The notes below the pieces were generated by a model. The model saw nothing but the letters and a program-made list of their open reading frames with translations, had not been told where the DNA came from and ran no database searches. Both the position numbers and the translations under genes were made by a program. From NCBI GenBank assembly GCA_902531755.1, contig CACAFI010000001.1:62001-126000 (forward strand): a stretch of 64,000 nt of DNA. Direction: 5' to 3'. This document shows, in pieces, positions 34,834 to 41,784 of this stretch. The stretch comes from an uncultured Alphaproteobacteria bacterium (lineage in GTDB: Bacteria > Pseudomonadota > Alphaproteobacteria > Rhodobacterales > Rhodobacteraceae). Each line of letters begins with the position of its first letter. The first letter of the stretch is position 1.

Positions 34834-36081
34834 ACTTAAAATACTATCTGAGTTGTTAAGTCTTTCAATATTTAGACCAGCAACTGATTTATATTTCTCG
34901 GAGTGATTTTTAAGTTCGTTCTGGCTAATGATTTCCTGGATGTTATTGAAAGATCCTTCACAACGGTCTTCAACTACTTGTAGAAGAGCATCCGGACCAG
35001 AACTTCTATTTGCCAAAGTTATTTTGGCAGTTAGGGGAAGCATTTCCTTTTCATAGTTCAATAAAGCTGCTTCGTTAGGTCCATTTACTTTTAAATAGAA
35101 TGCAAGTTTCCTAGCGTCAATAATAGCTTGGCTGGCACCATTTGATCCAACCGGATATGTTGGGTGGGCAGCATCACCTAAAAGTGTTGTTCTTCCGAAC
35201 GTCCATTTTTGCAATGGATCTCTATCAACCATTGGATACTCATAGATTGAGCTTGTTTCTGAAATAAGGCTTAAAGGATTTATCCATTCAAAGGACCAAT
35301 CTTTAAAGCTATTTATAAATTTTGATTTATCTACTTTTTTACTCCAGTCACTTTTCATATATGTTTTTTGAGGATTAAATTTTAGTTCTGCTATCCAGTT
35401 AATTTTTGTATTTCCATGACAGTCTTTTTGACTTATTGGATATGAAACAAATCTTTGGGTATCATGTCCAATCATTACCATGGAGGCACCGGTTCTAAAC
35501 GGAGAAGCATCTGTTAGCCCACGCCATAATATTGCTCCATTCCATAAAGGTTCCCCTTCATCTGGGAATAACTGCTTTCTGATATTTGAATTTATCCCAT
35601 CACAAGCGACGAGAATATCCCCATAAAATCTTTCATTTTTTTTTGTGTTTTTATTGAAGCATTGTAATTGTACTGAAGACGATAAATTTTTGAAGCCAGT
35701 AGCGCTCATACCCAAATTAACAGAGTTTTTTTTCAAGCGTTCAGTAAGAGTATCATAAAGAAATTTTTGGAGTTCTCCCCTATGGACAGAAAATTGTGGT
35801 ACAATGTATCCAGCTTTTAAGCCTCGTGCTTCAGTCCAAATTTCCAAACCTTTTTTTGAAAATAATCCAAATTCCTCAGTTTGAATCCCAATCCTTGTGA
35901 GATCATCTTTTAATCCTAATGCGAAAAGTTCTCTGACGGCATTAGGTTGTAGGTTGACTCCAACTCCTAGGGGTTCAATAGATACTGAGGACTCAAATAT
36001 TTGAAATGGTATATTCAATTGTTGTAGGGAAAGCCCTAGACACAAACCACCTATTCCTGCACCACAAATTATAACTGTCAT
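34822..36081 (-). CDS. FAD-dependent aromatic-ring monooxygenase (PhzS/salicylate hydroxylase-like)
   Basis: This 419-residue class A flavoprotein monooxygenase has the dinucleotide fold IICGAGIGGLCLGLSLQ at the N-terminus, VACDGINSNIRKQLFP near residue 162, and the FAD-binding GDAAHPTYPVGSNGASQAI near 300. VGVNLQPNAVREL (about 40) and SVHRGELQKFL (about 108) match the PhzS/NahG branch. It hydroxylates an aromatic or heterocyclic substrate using NAD(P)H and O2. It is the last gene of a four-gene leftward unit with a hydratase, an ATC-hydrolase-like protein and a membrane hydrolase, so a ring-degradation role is likely. Confidence 0.88.
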   Translation of the reverse strand: MTVIICGAGIGGLCLGLSLQQLNIPFQIFESSVSIEPLGVGVNLQPNAVRELFALGLKDDLTRIGIQTEEFGLFSKKGLEIWTEARGLKAGYIVPQFSVHRGELQKFLYDTLTERLKKNSVNLGMSATGFKNLSSSVQLQCFNKNTKKNERFYGDILVACDGINSNIRKQLFPDEGEPLWNGAILWRGLTDASPFRTGASMVMIGHDTQRFVSYPISQKDCHGNTKINWIAELKFNPQKTYMKSDWSKKVDKSKFINSFKDWSFEWINPLSLISETSSIYEYPMVDRDPLQKWTFGRTTLLGDAAHPTYPVGSNGASQAIIDARKLAFYLKVNGPNEAALLNYEKEMLPLTAKITLANRSSGPDALLQVVEDRCEGSFNNIQEIISQNELKNHSEKYKSVAGLNIERLNNSDSILSSLI

Positions 36082-36134
36082 TTTAAATTAATCTTTGTTG
36101 GGTTATGTATATGTAGACCATATTAAGCCTGCAT

Positions 36135-37646
36135 TCAATTAACATACAATGGTAGTGCCGTGGAAAATGTCCACGCCAATGCTATTCCATTAGCCAAGCC
36201 TACCGAAAGAGTGTTATTGTACCTTTTACTTATCATATTTGCTAAAAATCCAAATATTAATACGAAGGCAAGAAATAGAACTATTGCGTAACCCATGATA
36301 AACAGTTGGGTAATATCTAACAAGATTGAAGTTGATAATGAAATTATAATAAATAACTTAAAGATATTGCCTGCTATCCAACCATTTGAATAATTATCAT
36401 AATACATTTGCATCAGTACCATCAATGGAATAGACCCAATTAAACAATAGAAAAACACAGGTACTCTAGTTCCTGTCAAAAGAAACGAGCTCACGTAGTT
36501 ATCCAAAATTGATCCAAAAACAATACAAAACAAAATAAATAGAAAGGCAAATAATGGAAAATTAAATGATTTTGTTAACTCTTTAAACTGGGTAGATGGG
36601 ATACTGAACAATAGAATTATTGATATTAAGAACATCTGATTAATTAGATGATTGTGGGCAGGAAAATTAACAAATTTAAATGTAAAGTGATATAATATCA
36701 GTGGCGGGAGTGCACAAGCGAGAATATTTATGGAAAAGAACCGTGTATAGCTAAACTGATATTTACCTAAGGTTTTTTGAGGTAGAAACTTGGTCAGCAA
36801 TATAATAAGAAAAAAGATACTAAAAAATAAAATACCCGCCCATATTCCGATATTATTGCTAATAAATATTTGTTTGTCCTTTTTTAGGATTTTAATCCAA
36901 TCTATCAGCTCTTTCTGAGTGCGCACTGAATATAAAACACCTACATGGTCGGCGTTTTCAATAAAATCCACTTTTCTAATTGTATTATCATCAAGCATTC
37001 CGTATGTTCTTCCCTCATTTGGATTATCAATTCCGATATTTTGTAAAATATCTAAAGATTTCGATCTTAATTGAGGTTCCCATTGACCATTTAAAATTAA
37101 GACATTTTTAGGTTCTTTGGCTTTGAGAGCGTCAGTATAAGCGGAAATAGCAACAGCGCTATTAATGCTAGGATTCAAAGAGGCCGACCTGATTATTATA
37201 TCGGACGCCATTGAATGGCCAATAATCATTGAAAAGCTAGGGTCATATTTTAATAGATAATGAGAAATTATCCAATTCGTTTGATTAACAAATTTCTGGG
37301 TCGCTCCTTCAATTGTTGTAATATCTCCTGAGTATGGTAATGGATGACGCCCATGCCCTAAAAAATCAAAGCGAACTGTTAAATAGCCAGCCTCTGCAAG
37401 AGCCACTGCTATTGGTCTCATAAAGCTTGTAGATCCAGCAAATCCATGTGCTAAAAATACTATACCCTCAGTTTTTGTATTATCTTTAAAAGTTAAAGTA
37501 ATTGGTGTCTTGTTAACGGACTCTTTAATGCTCGTCAAATTTGTTTCAGAAAGCTTGAGTTTCCCAAATGCAAATATGGCAATTAAAATCAAAAATAGAC
37601 AAAAGACTTTATGTATATAATTGCTAAAGCTTTTGAGCAAATACAA
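36135..37646 (-). CDS. Alpha/beta hydrolase fused to a polytopic membrane domain
   Basis: This is a protein of about 503 residues. An N-terminal membrane anchor (FCLFLILIAIFAFG) precedes an alpha/beta-hydrolase domain. The oxyanion region is FLAHGFAGSTSFMRP, VRFDFLGHGRH follows, and the nucleophile elbow reads IIGHSMASD. About eight to nine membrane helices fill residues 275 to the end. The frame extends upstream to a GTG at 37706, overlapping the preceding gene by 59 bp. I favour TTG 37646, which follows that gene's stop by one base; no ATG is available near the start. The hydrolase half probably faces the periplasm. The substrate is unknown. Confidence 0.75.
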   Translation of the reverse strand: MYLLKSFSNYIHKVFCLFLILIAIFAFGKLKLSETNLTSIKESVNKTPITLTFKDNTKTEGIVFLAHGFAGSTSFMRPIAVALAEAGYLTVRFDFLGHGRHPLPYSGDITTIEGATQKFVNQTNWIISHYLLKYDPSFSMIIGHSMASDIIIRSASLNPSINSAVAISAYTDALKAKEPKNVLILNGQWEPQLRSKSLDILQNIGIDNPNEGRTYGMLDDNTIRKVDFIENADHVGVLYSVRTQKELIDWIKILKKDKQIFISNNIGIWAGILFFSIFFLIILLTKFLPQKTLGKYQFSYTRFFSINILACALPPLILYHFTFKFVNFPAHNHLINQMFLISIILLFSIPSTQFKELTKSFNFPLFAFLFILFCIVFGSILDNYVSSFLLTGTRVPVFFYCLIGSIPLMVLMQMYYDNYSNGWIAGNIFKLFIIISLSTSILLDITQLFIMGYAIVLFLAFVLIFGFLANMISKRYNNTLSVGLANGIALAWTFSTALPLYVN

Positions 37647-37647
37647 C

Positions 37648-38154
37648 TTATTGTTGCTCGTTAGGATTATCAAAAGTGTACCTAAAGGTACAGCATTTGC
37701 CACCACTCATTATGGTTGTTTCCCGATCAAGGCTCGCATCTTGGTTGAATCCCTCAATCATTGCAGCATCCCTATTACAAGACAAAATAGCACCAAGGTC
37801 TTGTATTCCCAACGTCTTGTACATTTCGGCATACCTACACCTAGTTACATTGAAATTCAGTTTTGTTTCGTTTTTCTCAAGCAAATCTATTTCTAAAGCT
37901 CCATCTTGGGTCCAGAACTTCAACGTTTCAAGAAAAGCAGAAACATCATTCCCATATTCTTTAGCCAGAGATGATCCTTGACTGCGTGCTAGATCCATTA
38001 TTGTTTTTTCTAAAATCGGAGTTACTTTTTCTTTGCCAAAGGTTTTTATTAGGGCATCTACAAATGGTGCGATAATCCTAGCCTCTGTTTCTCGCCTTGT
38101 TAAAACGCCGATCTTTTGAGTTAGCTCATCTTTCAACTTTTTGTCGCTTTCCAT
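37648..38154 (-). CDS. L-2-amino-thiazoline-4-carboxylate hydrolase-like protein
   Basis: This 168-residue protein matches the ATC-hydrolase family (PF14196-type). The C-terminal core is NVTRCRYAEMYKTLGIQDLG, then LSCNRDAAMIEGFNQDASLDR and ETTIMSGGKCCTFRY, with conserved Arg, Asp and Cys residues. The founding enzyme opens a thiazoline ring in cysteine synthesis by Pseudomonas; many members instead occur in catabolic clusters with unknown substrates. It lies 29 bp after the MhpD-like hydratase, suggesting a hydrolytic or ring-opening step in the same pathway. Confidence 0.82.
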   Translation of the reverse strand: MESDKKLKDELTQKIGVLTRRETEARIIAPFVDALIKTFGKEKVTPILEKTIMDLARSQGSSLAKEYGNDVSAFLETLKFWTQDGALEIDLLEKNETKLNFNVTRCRYAEMYKTLGIQDLGAILSCNRDAAMIEGFNQDASLDRETTIMSGGKCCTFRYTFDNPNEQQ

Positions 38155-38183
38155 CTATTATCTCCAAATTAAATAGTTGCTAT

Positions 38184-38960
38184 CTAAATAACCTCAATGC
38201 TTACTTTCCCATGACCAGAAAGAGTATGGTTTATTTTATCACCTATTTTTGCTTGTCTCACTTTAAATACACTTCCAGTTATTACAATCATCCCAGGCTT
38301 TAGCTCATTTTTACGCAAGTGTAGTTCATTGATTAACCAGCAAAGATTCTCAAAAGGTTTTGCGTCCAGCACGCCAGTTGTTAACTTTGGTTCTTGGTTC
38401 CACTCACAGGTCGATTGTATGGCAAGAAAATCTTCTTCCTGCCAATTGTATATTGGGTCTCCTAAAACTAGACCCCCAGACCAAGCGTTATCACAGGCTA
38501 GGGAAAGTGGATCTAGACCGTCATAATTTGCCCCCCTATCATCTATAAGTTCAATTGCAGGCATCACGTTTGAAATATCTTCAATAATATTTTCTGGCTT
38601 TCTGTGGATAGTAGAATCCATAATGCGGTCTGATAGCTTGAAAGCTAATTCAAACTCGACACTCATTCTATGATAGTTTTTTAGTACTATTGTCTTAGGA
38701 CTAGTAAATATCTCATTCTTAAATAGACCACCATAAACTGGATGACTGATTTTGTGATAGTCTTGTTGAATTTTCGAAGAAAGGGCAATTTTGTAACCTC
38801 CAAGTGACCCTCGTGGTAACTTCTGCCGCAATCGTTTCTGAATTTCGTAAGCTTCATCGAAATCCTTTGGTTTCATATCTTTTTCGAGATTTCGAAATCT
38901 ATCACCGCGTTCGTGAGCCTCAAAAATAAAAGTACTTATTTTTTCAATGCTAGATGTCAT
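38184..38960 (-). CDS. MhpD-like 2-keto-4-pentenoate hydratase / decarboxylase
   Basis: This 258-residue protein belongs to the fumarylacetoacetate-hydrolase-fold hydratases (MhpD, DmpE, HpcG) or oxalocrotonate decarboxylases. Typical features are DFDEAYEIQKRLRQ near residue 33, GGYKIALSS near 54, SVEFELAFKLSD near 100 (metal Glu residues), MPAIELIDDRG near 132 and SGGLVLGDP near 160. It adds water to a 2-oxo-pentenoate made by meta ring cleavage. It is the first gene of the four-gene leftward unit and is divergent from a GST across 130 bp. No ring-cleavage dioxygenase is nearby. Confidence 0.87.
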   Translation of the reverse strand: MTSSIEKISTFIFEAHERGDRFRNLEKDMKPKDFDEAYEIQKRLRQKLPRGSLGGYKIALSSKIQQDYHKISHPVYGGLFKNEIFTSPKTIVLKNYHRMSVEFELAFKLSDRIMDSTIHRKPENIIEDISNVMPAIELIDDRGANYDGLDPLSLACDNAWSGGLVLGDPIYNWQEEDFLAIQSTCEWNQEPKLTTGVLDAKPFENLCWLINELHLRKNELKPGMIVITGSVFKVRQAKIGDKINHTLSGHGKVSIEVI

Positions 38961-39090
38961 ATTCTTTTTTTAACATTTTTTTCTAATTTTCCCAATGTTA
39001 TAACGACCAAAAACATTCTATTTTTTATTTATGCATGTATTTCATTCATAATATGAACTAAGCTATTTTGAGAAAATTAAGGAAAACATC

Positions 39091-39723
39091 ATGAGACTAT
39101 ATCAATTTGATCTGGCCCCAGCTTCTAGAAGAGTTACTTCCTTTCTCAAAGAAACAGGGATTAAGGTGCCAATAGTTCAACTAAATGTTAGAGATGGGGA
39201 TCAATTTGAAGAACCTTTCAGTTCGCTAAACCCATTTCATTGCATTCCTTTCCTTGAATTAGAGAATGGGACTACAATTTCCGAAAGTGTGGCAATCTGT
39301 AGATTTTTAGAAGAGACAAATAACACCTCAAAAAAGTTATTTGGTAAGAATTCACAAGAAAGAGCAATCATAGAAATGTGGAATAGACGATTGGAAATTG
39401 ATGGTTACGTGCCTTTAATTAATGGTATTAGAAATAAATTTGAGAGATATAAGGGCAAAGTTTTACCTGGAACACGTAACGATTTACCTCAAGTTCCTGA
39501 AATAGCAAAAAGAGGGATAGAATCGTGCAGAATACTTTTCGAGCGTCTAAACGTACATTTAAATACGACCACAAATGTAGCTGGTGACGCGCTTAGTATC
39601 GCCGACATAACAGGTTATGAGGTGGTACAGCTAGCTATTGCTCTTGAAATGAAGCTTGATGAATTTGAAGAAATTAAAGCGTGGCATGAAAAACTAGAGA
39701 GAAGGTTCAAGTTAGATGAATAA
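39091..39723 (+). CDS. Glutathione S-transferase family protein
   Basis: This 210-residue protein has an N-terminal thioredoxin-like domain (about 1-80) opening MRLYQFDLAPASRRVTSFL. Ser or Arg there lies in the glutathione-activating position; NPFHCIPFLELENGTTISES near residue 48 holds the cis-proline and the Glu-Ser that bind glutathione. An all-helical C-terminal domain follows to residue 210, with the usual ALSIADITGYEVV near 170. The next gene, an SDR, overlaps its end by 8 bp. A role as isomerase or conjugating enzyme for a reactive catabolic intermediate is inferred from the neighbours. Confidence 0.88.
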   Translation: MRLYQFDLAPASRRVTSFLKETGIKVPIVQLNVRDGDQFEEPFSSLNPFHCIPFLELENGTTISESVAICRFLEETNNTSKKLFGKNSQERAIIEMWNRRLEIDGYVPLINGIRNKFERYKGKVLPGTRNDLPQVPEIAKRGIESCRILFERLNVHLNTTTNVAGDALSIADITGYEVVQLAIALEMKLDEFEEIKAWHEKLERRFKLDE

Positions 39724-40426
39724 AAAATTATGTATATTGACGGGAGTAGGACCAGAGACTGGAACAGGTGCTGAAATTGCGCGTTATTTTTCCGAGAATG
39801 GATACCATGTGGCCATGATTGCTCGAACTGAAGAAAATCTCAAATATTTAGAAAAAAAGTATCACAATACTTCTGCTTATCCTTGCGATGTGGGGAATAT
39901 CGAGGATTTTGAAAAAACAATAAATAAAATACAAACAGAGCTTGGACCGGCTGAAGTTGTTATACATAATGCTCCCTTGGGAACGCGAGGTCCCATACTA
40001 GATTTGAGCTACAAAGATTTAGAAAAAAATTTTAGAGTTAACACAACTGCCTTACTTATTTTATCACAAATGACCCTTCCAAAAATGTTAGAACAAGAGA
40101 GCGGAACAATCATTGTTACTGGCAACACAGCTGCCGAAAGAGGAAAAGATGGTTGGGGGTTTTTCGCTGCGTCCAAATCGGCTCAGAAGATATTAGCAGA
40201 GTCTATGGCAAGAGAATTTGGACCAAAGGGAATACATGTAGCGTATATTATTATAGATGCCTTAATTGATACACCCAGAACACGACCTCGTCTTGCCCCA
40301 GATAAGCCAGATAATTTTTTTGCTTCGCCAAGAGATATAGCAAAAGAGGTTCTCAATGTCGTAAAGCAGGATAGATCTGCATGGTCATTCCGCGTAGAAT
40401 TGCGTCCTTATGGAGAGTATTGGTAA
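39716..40426 (+). CDS. SDR-fold protein lacking the catalytic tyrosine
   Basis: This 236-residue protein has an SDR Rossmann fold. TGVGPETGTGAEIARYF near residue 9 is the cofactor loop, IHNAPLGTRG near 83 replaces NNAG, and NFRVNTTALL near 105 holds the structural Asn. The YxxxK motif reads FAASK (Phe150, Lys154), and the usual catalytic Ser position lies in TGNTAAERG. The catalytic Tyr is therefore absent. Such SDRs can still bind NAD(P), often as regulatory or atypical enzymes. It overlaps the GST gene by 8 bp. Its stop codon lies in the loop of a 13-bp inverted repeat. Confidence 0.83.
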   Translation: MNKKLCILTGVGPETGTGAEIARYFSENGYHVAMIARTEENLKYLEKKYHNTSAYPCDVGNIEDFEKTINKIQTELGPAEVVIHNAPLGTRGPILDLSYKDLEKNFRVNTTALLILSQMTLPKMLEQESGTIIVTGNTAAERGKDGWGFFAASKSAQKILAESMAREFGPKGIHVAYIIIDALIDTPRTRPRLAPDKPDNFFASPRDIAKEVLNVVKQDRSAWSFRVELRPYGEYW

Positions 40427-40440
40427 TCTCTCCATAAGGA
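40405..40440. repeat. 13-bp inverted repeat around the SDR stop codon
   Basis: TCCTTATGGAGAG and CTCTCCATAAGGA are perfectly complementary arms separated by 10 nt that contain the TAA stop. The sequence following on the plus strand is A-rich (AAAAGAATC), not T-rich, so it is not a standard rho-independent terminator for the SDR. It may act as an mRNA-stabilising or rho-assisting stem between convergent genes. Confidence 0.6.
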
Positions 40441-40463
40441 AAAGAATCAATATTTGGTAAAAA

Positions 40464-40733
40464 TTAATTATAACCTATAAGATCGAGTGCTTTTTTGCAC
40501 TTTGCTGTTTCATATGTTGATATGCCCAAATTGACTTCATTATGACATTGAATTGTGAGTTCATCTATTTTAAGCAAGGTTTCTGTATCAAGAGAAGCAG
40601 TTTGAATAGCATTTTTTATCTTATCCGAAAACAATACTGACTTTGGGTCACATGAATGGTTCCAAAGTCCTTGGGCAAAAGACGATGTACTAAAACAAAA
40701 AAGCAAAATTGTGCTTAATAAATTTAGTTTCAT
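40464..40733 (-). CDS. Small secreted protein, unknown function
   Basis: An 89-residue protein is expected from ATG 40733, chosen over the longer frame (40760) because AAAGGAG lies 9-15 nt before it and because it gives a clean signal peptide (MKLNLLSTILLFCFSTSSFA). The mature part is about 69 residues, mostly helical, with three cysteines (SCDPK, IQCHNE, AKCKKAL). I do not recognise a family. It is convergent with the SDR gene and downstream of the acyl-CoA-dehydrogenase-like frame. Confidence 0.68.
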   Translation of the reverse strand: MKLNLLSTILLFCFSTSSFAQGLWNHSCDPKSVLFSDKIKNAIQTASLDTETLLKIDELTIQCHNEVNLGISTYETAKCKKALDLIGYN

Positions 40734-40811
40734 ACCTCTACTCCTTTCAAATTTTCTCAAAAAAGCATACCAAACTAATGGTATTTTGGAAAGGTATAAA
40801 TTTTGAACTTT

Positions 40812-41663
40812 TTATTTTAGAAGGTTGAAGAAAATAATCTTATCAAATTCCCAGCCAATTATTACTTTTCTCTCAGGTAAACTATCAAAAATATGTATCA
40901 ATTTTTTAAAGTTTTTTTTGTGAAATCTAACTGTCAATTTAGGAGAATTACGTCTGTTGAAATCAACAATTAACGTTTTTACTGCTTTGTAGAACATTTT
41001 CTTAAGTTTGATATTCTTGACTTTAGTAACTAAAAATATTCCTAGAGAGAGCATAACAAAAAATTGCTCTAAATGCCCAAAACCTCTAATATTTTTCCCA
41101 AAAAAAATATTATTGAGAGTAATTTTTGTATTTTTCAATGTTAAACTGCCCTGATTTAAATTTTTTAGAAATTTTCTTTTATCGAACGTTTCACGAATTG
41201 CAGATTTTTCTTCATAAACTGGTGCTAAAACTGAGTTTAAAAAATTCGTCCTGTTGTTCAGTGATAATTCGATAGGGGTCTCTAGCTTTATATACAATAG
41301 GATCATGTCCACATTTGTGCTAACCAACCATGACTTTTTGCCACTTAGTGACAATATATTTTTTTTTTTATCAAAAGTAGTTTTCATAGAAGCACCAGAG
41401 GTTTCTCTGACTGCTAGAGAAATAGTTGCATTAATTTTTTGCTTAAAGTGATGTCTTATCGCACATTGATAGGCAGAGAAAAAGATCCATGACAGATTAT
41501 TTGATACAGATGCTACGGTAACTAGTGTCCTTGTATAATCAATTTTTGATAGATCTTTTTCGTTCCAGAAATGGAAAAAACGCTCTTCTTTTTGGAACTG
41601 GGAAGCAAGTGTTTTTTGTTCAACAAGCTTATTTATTGAAGGTATTTTTAAACGGTAATTGAT
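40812..41663 (-). CDS. Acyl-CoA-dehydrogenase-like protein with no canonical start codon
   Basis: An uninterrupted frame of 283 codons runs from 41663 to the stop at 40812. The first ATG is at 41387, but the preceding 92 codons also look coding. VASVSNNLSWIFFSAYQC and AVRETSGASMKTTFD followed by LSLSGKKSWLVSTNVD resemble the middle of the acyl-CoA dehydrogenase fold (substrate helix, then T-x-x-G-x-x-xK and S-G-x-K-x-W/F). No ATG, GTG or TTG occurs between the upstream stop (41664-41666) and 41387. An AGGA lies 8 nt before the first codon, ATC, so a non-standard start or a recent start-codon loss is possible. The C-terminal FAD-binding part is degenerate and shorter than usual. Confidence 0.5.
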   Translation of the reverse strand: MNYRLKIPSINKLVEQKTLASQFQKEERFFHFWNEKDLSKIDYTRTLVTVASVSNNLSWIFFSAYQCAIRHHFKQKINATISLAVRETSGASMKTTFDKKKNILSLSGKKSWLVSTNVDMILLYIKLETPIELSLNNRTNFLNSVLAPVYEEKSAIRETFDKRKFLKNLNQGSLTLKNTKITLNNIFFGKNIRGFGHLEQFFVMLSLGIFLVTKVKNIKLKKMFYKAVKTLIVDFNRRNSPKLTVRFHKKNFKKLIHIFDSLPERKVIIGWEFDKIIFFNLLK

Positions 41664-41784
41664 TTAATTAGTCCTAACAAAAATTACTATATTCTAACGA
41701 GATAGAGAAATCAGACTTTACATGTTTCTCTAAAGTTCATATTAAGTGGTACAAAATTTTTTTAAACTATTAAAGAGGCAGTCA

